Assembly (NCBI RefSeq): GCF_003054445.1
Contig: NC_042507.1
Location: forward strand, 868,001 to 932,000
Direction of reading: 5' to 3'
Length of the DNA: 64,000 nt
Origin: Pichia kudriavzevii
Taxonomy: Eukaryota > Ascomycota > Pichiomycetes > Pichiales > Pichiaceae
The notes below the pieces were generated by a model that saw nothing but the letters and a program-made list of their open reading frames with translations, made no database searches and was not told the DNA's origin. Below, one piece after another: positions 9,815 to 17,955 of this stretch (the first letter of the stretch is position 1; each line of letters begins with the position of its first letter). Both the position numbers and the translations under genes were made by a program.

Positions 9815-10855
9815 ATGGTTGAAGTTAAGAGCATTGAAGAATTGAGTCAAATCAAACTTTTTGATTTGATTAGGGAAGTTTTCGATAAGGCATACGCCAA
9901 TGGCGACTTAGTGTACAAGGAGCCAACCAACATTGAGCATTTCAAAGATCCGGAGAGTCAACTGCAGTATGAGATATCGATTCTTGAAGGATTAGACAAA
10001 CGTCCGAACAACAGAGCCCGTGAACCTGGGGAAGAAGAGGATGTGACAAAGGAAGTCATTGAGAAGGTCCAAACAAAAGATCCATTTGCAACTCCCGAAC
10101 CAGAATTGACAGTCATTGACTCGTTGCTCGACGATTATAGATTGATTCTAAACAAGTATCCAAACACCAAGTACCATTTTTTGTTAGTGACTAAGGACTT
10201 TGAGAAACAAGACAGTCTACTAAAGCCAATCGAACTGCAGATAATTCGTACCATTTTAGAGAACTTAAATGGGTCTGGCGATGGAGTGAAGTATTTTTCC
10301 TTCTTTAATAGTGGTCCAGAGAGTGGATATTCGCAGTTCCACAAACACGTCCAGTTTCTGAAACTACCTGAACATTTCATGCCATTCCAAGACAACATTA
10401 TAAGCGGTGTCAACTATTTTTTACCAAAGGAGATTGTTCAAGAGCGCAGACCGTTATTTGCAAAGAAGGCAAGGTTCAAGCACTATATTTTGAAACTGAA
10501 GGAATACAACGAGGGTGAGGTTGATAGAGAGGAGGAGTTGGATTCGTTAGCGATGTTATACATGTATTTGATCAAGAGAAGTTTGAATATAAACAAGGAG
10601 TTTGAGATTGACAAGAGGGACTTCAGTTATAATTTGATGATGATGAATGACTGGATGATGATTGTTCCACGTAGAAGTGCCAAATATGAAGACATTTGGC
10701 AGAACTCACTAGGGTTTATGGGGCTGTTCTTCCTCAAGGACGAGGACCTCAAGGGCAAGGTTCAGCAAGTTGGAATTTCCAAGATTCTCGAGGAATGTGG
10801 TTTCCCAATGGAGGAAGACGAACACCAGATTGTCTATAACGAATACGGATACTAA
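9815..10855 (+). CDS. APA2: Diadenosine tetraphosphate phosphorylase (Apa1/Apa2 family)
   Basis: 346 residues from the ATG at 9815. The open frame runs seven codons further upstream only to a TTG. The signature is the HIT/GalT-like triad HKHVQ at residues 176-180 (HxHxQ) within SQFHKHVQFLKLP, as in yeast Apa1 and Apa2 (321 and 325 residues). Other family segments include FATPEPELTVIDSL and the tryptophan-rich NDWMMIVPRRS. Family members convert Ap4A and phosphate to ADP and ATP in the cytosol. S. cerevisiae has two paralogues, and I cannot tell from one copy which this corresponds to, so the symbol is a family label. The gene converges with QCR7, leaving 197 bp between their stops. Confidence 0.9.
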   Translation: MVEVKSIEELSQIKLFDLIREVFDKAYANGDLVYKEPTNIEHFKDPESQLQYEISILEGLDKRPNNRAREPGEEEDVTKEVIEKVQTKDPFATPEPELTVIDSLLDDYRLILNKYPNTKYHFLLVTKDFEKQDSLLKPIELQIIRTILENLNGSGDGVKYFSFFNSGPESGYSQFHKHVQFLKLPEHFMPFQDNIISGVNYFLPKEIVQERRPLFAKKARFKHYILKLKEYNEGEVDREEELDSLAMLYMYLIKRSLNINKEFEIDKRDFSYNLMMMNDWMMIVPRRSAKYEDIWQNSLGFMGLFFLKDEDLKGKVQQVGISKILEECGFPMEEDEHQIVYNEYGY

Positions 10856-11052
10856 GTCTGTCTCCATCTTACAGTGTACAGTTTAGTGAGTTTGTTTAAT
10901 TTTTATAATAAATAGAATATAAAACGTGAAAAAAGGAGTTTGAGTGTGTCTTCAAGTGAATAGAGGTGCAGAGGAGGGGAGATATTGCGATAGCTATTCC
11001 ACAGAATAAATAAGAATAATAAATGGAAGTCTTTTTCAACACGTTGTTAAGT

Positions 11053-11430
11053 TCAAGCAACGGTGGAGTTGTTCAAAGCTTCCTTTTCAGCGATTTCAGC
11101 TTCTGCCTCCAAGATGTAAGGGGTCAAGTAAGGAGTGTCATCCTTTGCTTGTAATGCCTTAGAATCTGGTAAAACGTCAATGGAGACAGCTAATTGATGA
11201 GCAGCAATGATTCTGTAGTTTCTAGCATAGGATTCTTCAGCAGGCAATCTAGAGATGGCCTTTTGCATTGCAGGGGTCTCCTCAATGAGTAAATCGTCCA
11301 ATTTCAAACCCAAGTTTCTGTAGCCGGATAGGTTGGTGAAGACCTTAGCTGCTGGAACCATGAGTTGTCTCAAGAGGGGGTTCTTGAGGACAAATTCGGC
11401 TTGTTTCTTGACTAGAGTGACGGTGGACAT
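11053..11430 (-). CDS. QCR7: Cytochrome bc1 complex subunit 7
   Basis: 125 residues against 127 in S. cerevisiae, with a clean ATG at the right end (CAT at 11428-11430). The sequence carries the typical Qcr7 segments: a helical N-terminus with VKKQAEFVLKNPLLRQL, the central NLGLKLDDLLIEE, and the RIIAAHQLAVS stretch. The protein is a small, soluble matrix-side subunit bound to cytochrome b in ubiquinol-cytochrome c reductase. Like its homologues it has no obvious cleaved presequence. It is transcribed divergently from UTR2 over a 1.27-kb gap. No intron signal is present and the gene appears whole. Confidence 0.95.
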   Translation of the reverse strand: MSTVTLVKKQAEFVLKNPLLRQLMVPAAKVFTNLSGYRNLGLKLDDLLIEETPAMQKAISRLPAEESYARNYRIIAAHQLAVSIDVLPDSKALQAKDDTPYLTPYILEAEAEIAEKEALNNSTVA

Positions 11431-11736
11431 TGGCAGTTGTGTTTTGTGCTTTATGCTTTGTGCTTGGTGGTGACGAAGTAGAGTAAAGGCTTTTTCTTGT
11501 CAACAGGTACTGACGAGTGTCTCTTGTATTCCCATTCAAGTTCCTCTAGCTAACAATCATGCCAGTGTTTCCAGCAGCGAGATTTTGCAAAACGGGGCAA
11601 GTTACAAAGGTTTAAAAAAAAAGAAAAAAAAAACTCTCAAATGCGAAATTCGAAAATATATTTTCCCCCCCCCTCCCCCCTCAGTGTATCTTCATCACCA
11701 TTCCCACTTCACAGGCTCTGATTGGCCGAGAGAACA

Positions 11737-11763
11737 GCGCGCGTCGACCGACGCGCGCACGTG
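11737..11763. promoter_or_regulatory. GC-rich inverted repeat joined to CACGTG box
   Basis: A perfect 10-bp inverted repeat, GCGCGCGTCG then CGACGCGCGC with a 2-base spacer, occupies 11737-11758. A CACGTG box overlaps its last base (11758-11763). It lies about 310 bp upstream of QCR7. CGCGC-type sequences are known sites for RSC-associated Rsc3/Rsc30 and CACGTG for Cbf1-type factors. Binding here is inferred. Confidence 0.5.
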
Positions 11764-12241
11764 ACCGACATAGAATAATTAATTCCAAGAAAGGGAAAAG
11801 ATGCCAGACTTTATACAGGAAAACACCCGAAATGGAACAACCGTATTGGGAATGGAAGGGAAACGGTTTTGCTTTTGTATATTCCATGAGGGACATACCT
11901 TAAAGAAGAGATACATGGATGTCATTAAAAGTCATAGACGACAATGAGGTCAAATCAGAGGAAACGTACATTCTACAAACTATGAGGACAAACAAATTGG
12001 ACTCACTTTGGAGATGTCTTGAAATGAAACCGGTACTGGTTGCTTAACCTTTTTGGTATATGGCGTTTAGTTGCATTCGGTACAATGTACATTGTCCATT
12101 CGTTTCCGCCCTCACTGAAACGCTAAACAGCTCTTAAATTTAACCATATGGAAAAAGCAAGAGAGTTTTGGTTATATCTCCTTCTATCCAATCTGCCCGC
12201 TTTCTTACAGCAAAGTGTGCATTATTTGCAAGACACACAAA

Positions 12242-12372
12242 ACGCGTGGTTTCCCAATTGGGCGGCGCATAGCGTCTTTACGATCGCCAGAGATTGACAA
12301 TTTCCCTTTTCAGAGAAGATAGTGTAACGCCAACAATTGCCAATTCAGGTGAAGTGCCCCAGGTGAACGCGT
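12242..12372. promoter_or_regulatory. Pair of ACGCGT (MCB) boxes upstream of UTR2
   Basis: Exact ACGCGT hexamers occur at 12242-12247 and 12367-12372, about 455 and 330 bp upstream of the UTR2 ATG. ACGCGT is the Mlu I cell-cycle box bound by MBF in budding yeasts. Two copies in the promoter of a cell-wall gene suggest G1/S timing, which is an inference. Confidence 0.45.
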
Positions 12373-12699
12373 TTGACAATGGAAATAGGAGGTTCAACAA
12401 GTTGGAGCTGTCTTTCATGGTAGGCTTTTTTTTTTCCTAAAGACTATTTCCTCAAGTAGCACTTGTATAAATTGGTTGGGTTTTCCCCCCGTTGTTTTGG
12501 TTGTTCTTAGGGTTTGTTCTATTTGTTCTATTTGTATTGAACTTTAGTTTTCTATTCTATCCTTTTCCAATAACAAGCAATTGGTTCTTCGTTATTGGTT
12601 TTCATTCTTCGTTATTGATTTTCATTCTTTGTTGTTGGTTTTCACTCTCTCGTTGTTTCTCCTTCCCTCTTTACCAACCCCTTTCGACATAGACAAGGT

Positions 12700-14265
12700 A
12701 TGAAGATTTCTCAGTTGTTGATCTCTCTTGCCCCTTTAGCTGGTTTAGCCGTTGCTAGCGATCCACCAAAATGTGACGCGGATAACAAATGTCCAGAAGA
12801 ATATCCTTGTTGTTCCAATGATGGAGCTTGTGGTACTGGATCTTATTGCCTGGGTCCTTGTGATCCTCGTTATTCATTCAATTCTACCTCTTGTATGCCC
12901 GCTCCAATCTGTAAGGCCGGAACATTCACCCCTAGAAAGGATAACATGATTCTACAAACAGATTATCTCGGTAATATCACTGCCAACGATTTCCAATACT
13001 ATGGTCAAGTTGAGGATAATGATGATTCAGTTATGATTAAAATGCCTAAAAAATCTACAGGTGGTGTCATTTCTTCCAATTTCTATATTTGGTATGGTAA
13101 CGTTAAAATGAAATTTAAGACATCACATAATGCAGGTGTTGTCTCTGCTGCAATTTTATTCTCTCAAGTGGAAGATGAAATCGATTTCGAATGGGTCGGT
13201 AGTGAATTGGATACCACAGAAACTAACTTTTATTATGAAGGTATCTTGGATTATCATAATGGTAATAAGAGTTCCTCTGCTAACACTTATGAAGATTTCC
13301 ATGTCTATGAAATCGACTGGACTCAAGATGAAATCAATTGGTTAATCGATGGCTCTGTTGTTAGAACCTTGAAGAAAGACGATACTTGGAATTCTACCAG
13401 TAACAAGTACGAATACCCTCAAACTCCTACTAGAGTTCAACTCTCAATCTGGCCTGGTGGTGCAGCAGATAGTCCAGAAGGTACCAGAGAATGGGCCGGT
13501 GGTTATATCGATTGGGACGCTTCTGATTTCTCAGATCCTGGTTACTTGTATGTTGCCGTTGATACTGTGGAAGTTACTTGTTACGACCCTCCATCCACTG
13601 CTCAAACTGAAGGTAACAAAAAGGTCTCCTACAGATACGATGGTAAAGGGTATGACGAAGAAAACGTTATTATCAGTGATAAAGGTACTGTCATCAAAGA
13701 TTTAGGCCGTACTGGTTTCAATACAGGTGAAGATCAAAATGATAACAGTTCTTCAAAATCAAGTATCAAGTCTTCTTCCACTTCTAAATCAGCTTCAAGC
13801 TCTTCAAGCTCTCCTAGTTCATCAAGCTCAGCTTCAAAGTCTTCTAACTCCGCTTCTTCTACAGAGTCATCTAGCTCTTCAAAATCCTCAAAATCATCAT
13901 CCAGTGCATCACCATCCTCTTCTTCATCATCCAGTGCATCACTATCCTCAAAATCATCATCCAGTGCATCACTGTCCTCTTCTTCATCATCCGAAACATC
14001 TGTTATAGAGTCTTCATCTTCAAGCTCCTCCGTAGAGTCTACTTCCTCATCCACTCCTGCTATTTCGTCAACTTTAACTCCTGCTGTAGAATCTACAGCA
14101 TCATCAAGTACCGCTCATGGTTTTATCCAGGATACTAATACCCTGTCTGCGTCAGCTACCGCTAGTGTCTCTTCAATCGTATCTGTAACTCCATCAAAGG
14201 GCCATTTGAATAATGCCTCCTTGCTCGGTTTGCTCATAGCATTTGTTTCACACTTTGCATTTTGA
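12700..14265 (+). CDS. UTR2: GPI-anchored chitin-glucan crosslinking enzyme, Utr2/Crh2 type
   Basis: 521 residues. A signal peptide (MKISQLLISLAPLAGLAVAS) is followed by a Cys-rich CBM18-like chitin-binding module (about residues 23-65, eight or more cysteines), then a GH16 catalytic domain with the core DEIDFEW at 159-165. E160 and E164 are the expected nucleophile and acid/base. From about residue 347 to 480 the protein is a Ser-rich stalk, and it ends in a hydrophobic tail (about 503-521) typical of GPI attachment. The chitin-binding module separates Utr2/Crh2 from Crh1, which lacks one. Family members transfer chitin chains onto beta-1,6- and beta-1,3-glucan in the wall. The Ser stalk has near-repeated units around 13895-13990. 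The promoter has two ACGCGT boxes. Confidence 0.92.
   Translation: MKISQLLISLAPLAGLAVASDPPKCDADNKCPEEYPCCSNDGACGTGSYCLGPCDPRYSFNSTSCMPAPICKAGTFTPRKDNMILQTDYLGNITANDFQYYGQVEDNDDSVMIKMPKKSTGGVISSNFYIWYGNVKMKFKTSHNAGVVSAAILFSQVEDEIDFEWVGSELDTTETNFYYEGILDYHNGNKSSSANTYEDFHVYEIDWTQDEINWLIDGSVVRTLKKDDTWNSTSNKYEYPQTPTRVQLSIWPGGAADSPEGTREWAGGYIDWDASDFSDPGYLYVAVDTVEVTCYDPPSTAQTEGNKKVSYRYDGKGYDEENVIISDKGTVIKDLGRTGFNTGEDQNDNSSSKSSIKSSSTSKSASSSSSSPSSSSSASKSSNSASSTESSSSSKSSKSSSSASPSSSSSSSASLSSKSSSSASLSSSSSSETSVIESSSSSSSVESTSSSTPAISSTLTPAVESTASSSTAHGFIQDTNTLSASATASVSSIVSVTPSKGHLNNASLLGLLIAFVSHFAF
13740..14060 (+). repeat. Serine-codon low-complexity tract in UTR2
   Basis: This tract encodes the Ser-rich stalk with repeated TCATCATCCAGTGCATCA-like units (three near copies between about 13895 and 13980). 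Such tracts vary in length between strains in many yeast wall proteins. It also creates a long acidic open frame on the other strand, which I read as a shadow. Confidence 0.7.
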
Positions 14266-14565
14266 TTATTCTGCAACTAGTTACTCCCTAATTTTACCCC
14301 AGTTTACCTAAATAATTGACTTTTCTAACGTTTATAACACTATTTTAATATTCGGCTTTACAACGAGGCTGATCGCTCCTTGTGGAAACACTCCTAGTTC
14401 ATGTTAGTCTTTGAAATTGACTCATCTTTGTTCGCACCTAAATAAGCCGTTGTGTAGATAAGAATCGAGAGGAAGCACGTTGAGTTGAACCAGTTGTTGA
14501 CTCCCACCCTAAATTGTTAACCACCACTTCCCAAACACCGGCGGCTTGAACGGTCTAAATCATAA
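14266..14565 (+). promoter_or_regulatory. UTR2 - acetyltransferase gene intergenic
   Basis: 300 bp between two plus-strand genes. It contains the UTR2 3' region and a short GC-rich CCGGCGGC element at about 14538-14546 just before the next start. I see no other element. Confidence 0.3.
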
Positions 14566-15294
14566 ATGAGTGTCAGTGTCCAAATTTACAAATTCTCATC
14601 CCCACAAGTCGTTAATAACGAGTCTTTACTAACACGGGTTCTGAACAGAGGCTACGATTTACCAAGGTTCAAATATAATGTCATCACTACCCCAAGGATC
14701 AAGAACTCATTGGTGGAAGATTTGGGCGTAAGCCCCCTACAGGATAGCTATGTTTTCTTCTGTATTGCCAATGACGAACCTACAGAGGATAAACATATTG
14801 GCTGTGATGAACCACTCGATGATTACGAGCAAACCACCGAGAAGCTGAAGCTCCGTTACCCACACATTGCAGTAAATGACGTCCAAAGGTGCTACGACAA
14901 TAGCGTTGACGAAACTCGATCTGATCTGCCACTGCCAAAGCCCCTAGAAGACAGATTGCTATCAATGGCTGCCTTAAAACCACATCACACAGAGTCTGGA
15001 CAGGCATTTGAAGTGACTGGGTTTGTTTCGTTTTATAAAGGAGCCGGCTCGTTGGTTATAAGAGAAGCTGAGCAATTTGCCGCCAAGTTCCTGGGTGCCT
15101 CACAGATCTGGGTCACTGCCATCAAGGAACATCAATTACGAGAGATGTACGAGAAATGGGGGTACAATTTTGTCGAGCACATCTATGTACCGCTTGCATC
15201 AAACGGTGAGGTCGACAACTCAGGATCTTCCTTAGAGAATGACATTGGAGCAACCAGACCCTTCTATCTGGAAGTTATGATGAAGAGTGTCTAA
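14566..15294 (+). CDS. Probable GNAT-type N-acetyltransferase, unknown substrate
   Basis: 242 residues that I cannot assign to a named yeast gene. The C-terminal half reads like a GNAT core: a beta strand (FEVTGFVSF), an acetyl-CoA loop-like KGAGSLVI, a helix (REAEQFAAKFLGA), a second strand (QIWVTAIKEH) and the helix plus MYEKWGYNFVE ending that resembles the common 'fYekhGF' GNAT signature, at about residues 145-205. The N-terminal 130 residues show no known motif apart from an acidic patch (about 70-85). No signal peptide or membrane segment is visible. The start is the only reasonable ATG (context CATAAATG). GRS1 follows on the same strand after 193 bp. The GNAT call comes from the order of motifs only. 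Confidence 0.6.
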   Translation: MSVSVQIYKFSSPQVVNNESLLTRVLNRGYDLPRFKYNVITTPRIKNSLVEDLGVSPLQDSYVFFCIANDEPTEDKHIGCDEPLDDYEQTTEKLKLRYPHIAVNDVQRCYDNSVDETRSDLPLPKPLEDRLLSMAALKPHHTESGQAFEVTGFVSFYKGAGSLVIREAEQFAAKFLGASQIWVTAIKEHQLREMYEKWGYNFVEHIYVPLASNGEVDNSGSSLENDIGATRPFYLEVMMKSV

Positions 15295-15487
15295 ACTGAA
15301 TTACGTAATTATATATAGACAGTTTTTTTTCTTTTCTCCCCTCGATTTTTCTTTTCCCCCTCTAATTTTTTTTTTCCATCTCGAGGAAAAATTGGCCACG
15401 AATGGGTTCATGAAATGAGTAAGAGTTTGAGTTTGTCAGGGTTTACGAGATTGTCGTCATTGCCCGGTTTTCGAGTTCAAACAGTGT

Positions 15488-17536
15488 ATGTTCTCTCGCC
15501 AGTCGTTACGTTTATTTTCATCGTCTGTTCAGAGATCTGCCAAAACTAAACTTAAACATAAAATGTCTGCAGCACAAGCTACCAATGCAGAGTTCTCCAG
15601 AGAGGCTCTTGAATCTGTTCTAAAACGTCGTTTCTTCTTTGCACCATCTTTTGAAATCTACGGTGGTGTCTCTGGTCTTTATGACTATGGTCCTCCAGGT
15701 TGTGCTTTACAAGCCAATATTGTCGATACATGGAGAAAGCACTTTGTTCTTGAGGAAGACATGCTTGAAGTTGATTGTACCATGCTTACCCCTCATGAAG
15801 TTTTGAAAACATCAGGCCATGTTGACAAATTTGCAGATTGGATGTGTAAAGATCCAAAGTCTGGTGAGATTTTCAGAGCAGATCATCTAGTCGAAGAAGT
15901 TATTGAAGCTAGACTCAAGGGTGACAAAGAAGCTAGAGGTATCAAAGTCGAAGAAGTCGAAGAGGAAGACGATCAGAAGAAGAAGAGAAAGAAGAAGGTC
16001 AAGGAAATCAAGGCCGTCAAGCTAGACGATGAAACCGTTGCTGAATTTGAAACTATTCTAGCTAAAATCGATGGTTTCTCTGGTCCAGAATTGGGGCAAA
16101 TCATGATTAAATATAATATTGGCAACCCAGTCACAGGGGATCCATTAGAACAACCAGTTGAATTCAATTTGATGTTTGAAACTGCCATTGGACCATCTGG
16201 ACAATTGAAGGGTTATCTGAGACCTGAAACTGCTCAAGGTCAATTCTTAAATTTCAACAAGTTATTAGATTTCAACAATGAAAGAATGCCATTTGCTTCT
16301 GCTTCGATTGGTAAGTCCTTCAGAAATGAAATTTCTCCAAGGTCCGGATTATTGAGAGTCAGAGAATTTTTGATGGCTGAGATTGAACATTTTGTTGATC
16401 CTGAAAATAAATCCCATGCTAATTTTGATTCGGTCAAGGATTTGGAAGTTTCCCTTTTATCAAAGGAAGTCCAACAAGCAGGTAAAACTGACATCTTGAA
16501 GATTACCATCGGTGAAGCTGTCAAACAAGGCATTATTGACAATGAAACTCTAGGTTACTTTGTTGGTAGAATCTACAAGTTCTTAGTCAAAATTGGTATC
16601 AATCCTGAGAAAATGAGATTCAGACAACACATGTCCAACGAAATGGCTCATTATGCACAAGATTGTTGGGATGCCGAATTACAAACATCCTACGGTTGGA
16701 TTGAATGTGTTGGTTGTGCAGATAGATCTGCGTACGATCTATCTGTTCATGCAGCAAAGACGAAAGAAAAGTTGGCGGTCAGAGAGGCTTTGAAGGAACC
16801 AATTACCGTTGAAGAATTTGAATGTAATATCGAAAAGAAAAAGTTTGGTCCTTTATTCAGAAAAGATGCTCCAAAAGTGGAGGAATGGTTATCATCTAGA
16901 ACTCAGTGTGATCTTGAAAACTTAGCCAAGGAATTGGAAACCAAACTAAAGATTACAACCAAGATCCCAGGTATTGATGCAGAAAATGTGGAAATTCCTG
17001 GTGAACTAGTCAAGATTGAAAAGAAGAGGAAGACAGTCCACATCAGAGAATATACTCCAAATGTTATCGAACCATCTTTTGGTATTGGTAGAATCATTTA
17101 CTCTGTTTTTGAACACTGTTTCTGGACTAGACCAGAAGATTCAGCTAGAGCTGTTTTATCTTTCCCACCATTGGTTGCGCCAACTAAAGTTTTGGTCGTT
17201 CCATTGATGAACAATAAGGAGTTACAGGACGCTACGAAGGAGGTCAAGTCTGTCCTTAGAAAGGCTCAAATCCCATTCAAGGTTGATGATTCTGGTGCTT
17301 CCATCGGCAAGCGTTACGCCAGAAACGACGAGTTGGGTACTCCATTTGGTATTACGGTTGACTACGACACCATTGAGGATGGCTCTGTCACTTTGAGAGA
17401 TAGAGATTCTACCTTGCAAGTCAGAGGTGCTCTCGCTGATGTTGTTGCTGCTGTGCAAAATATCACTTACAAGGGTATCTCCTGGGAGGAAGGTACTAAG
17501 AACTTGACCAAGTTTGAATCTAAGAGTGACGAATAG
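15488..17536 (+). CDS. GRS1: Glycyl-tRNA synthetase, probable dual cytosolic/mitochondrial
   Basis: 682 residues, near the 667-690 of yeast Grs1. Class II synthetase motifs are clear: the N-terminal 'FFFAPSFEIYGGVSGLYDYGPPG', motif 2 region 'GKSFRNEISPRSGLLRVREF', the insertion 'TSYGWIECVGCADRSAYDL', motif 3 region 'PSFGIGRIIYSVFE', and a C-terminal anticodon-binding domain. A Lys-rich insertion (about residues 157-175) is typical of eukaryotic enzymes. The first ATG (15488) adds a basic, Ser-rich leader (MFSRQSLRLFSSSVQRSAK) that looks like a mitochondrial presequence. A second in-frame ATG at 15563 has a better context (AAAATG) and would give the cytosolic form. In S. cerevisiae the longer Grs1 form starts at a UUG codon. 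Codon choice is strongly biased, as expected for high expression. Confidence 0.96.
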   Translation: MFSRQSLRLFSSSVQRSAKTKLKHKMSAAQATNAEFSREALESVLKRRFFFAPSFEIYGGVSGLYDYGPPGCALQANIVDTWRKHFVLEEDMLEVDCTMLTPHEVLKTSGHVDKFADWMCKDPKSGEIFRADHLVEEVIEARLKGDKEARGIKVEEVEEEDDQKKKRKKKVKEIKAVKLDDETVAEFETILAKIDGFSGPELGQIMIKYNIGNPVTGDPLEQPVEFNLMFETAIGPSGQLKGYLRPETAQGQFLNFNKLLDFNNERMPFASASIGKSFRNEISPRSGLLRVREFLMAEIEHFVDPENKSHANFDSVKDLEVSLLSKEVQQAGKTDILKITIGEAVKQGIIDNETLGYFVGRIYKFLVKIGINPEKMRFRQHMSNEMAHYAQDCWDAELQTSYGWIECVGCADRSAYDLSVHAAKTKEKLAVREALKEPITVEEFECNIEKKKFGPLFRKDAPKVEEWLSSRTQCDLENLAKELETKLKITTKIPGIDAENVEIPGELVKIEKKRKTVHIREYTPNVIEPSFGIGRIIYSVFEHCFWTRPEDSARAVLSFPPLVAPTKVLVVPLMNNKELQDATKEVKSVLRKAQIPFKVDDSGASIGKRYARNDELGTPFGITVDYDTIEDGSVTLRDRDSTLQVRGALADVVAAVQNITYKGISWEEGTKNLTKFESKSDE

Positions 17537-17955
17537 AATCTGTAGATACAATTACAAGTAAATAAAACTCTTGTGTAGAGAAACTTCGTCCCCTTTTTTT
17601 TTCTATTCTGCCAATATTAGTAGAAAAAAAAAGTAATACAAGTAATAGTGAACAATCGAAAACTTTATAAAACAAACTCAAAACTGACATGTGGGTGTAC
17701 TCGGCGTTTTTTTTTTTTTTTTTTTTTTTTTACATTTAAAAATTGACACTTTTGGAAGCTTTTCCGTTTTCAGCATTTTCTCATTTTTTACAATTAAATC
17801 ACTCTCACTCATTTTCTTTGAAAGGCCGTTGACACGAGGTACACATGTATATGCTGTTTGGAAAAAAGGAAACTCCATTCTCATATCTGCAAGCTTAGAA
17901 TTGGTGTTTTACATCTTCCAAGCAAGAACTAAATCTCGATCAGTATATTGAATTA
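17537..17955. promoter_or_regulatory. GRS1-STE20 intergenic with T25 tract and upstream ORFs
   Basis: A pure run of 25 T occupies 17707-17731, about 225 bp upstream of the STE20 ATG. Two short upstream ORFs lie between it and STE20: 17689-17739 (reads through the T-run as poly-Phe) and 17845-17898 (17 residues). Whether they are transcribed depends on the unknown start site. Confidence 0.45.

Larger units (their letters stand above)
11431..12699. promoter_or_regulatory. QCR7-UTR2 divergent intergenic region
   Basis: A 1.27-kb region that must contain both promoters. Near QCR7 are poly(A)-rich (about 11610-11635) and C-rich (about 11665-11681) tracts, then a GC-rich palindrome with a CACGTG box (separate entry). 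Towards UTR2 are two ACGCGT boxes (separate entry), a T-tract at about 12425-12435, a possible TATA element (TATAAAT at about 12466-12472) and a pyrimidine-rich leader up to the ATG. Short open frames inside have no recognisable features. Confidence 0.5.

Noticed and set aside
13734-14054. 106-residue acidic open frame antisense to the UTR2 Ser stalk
   Set aside because: Serine codons TCA/TCT/TCC read backwards as Asp/Glu, which explains the acidic composition fully.
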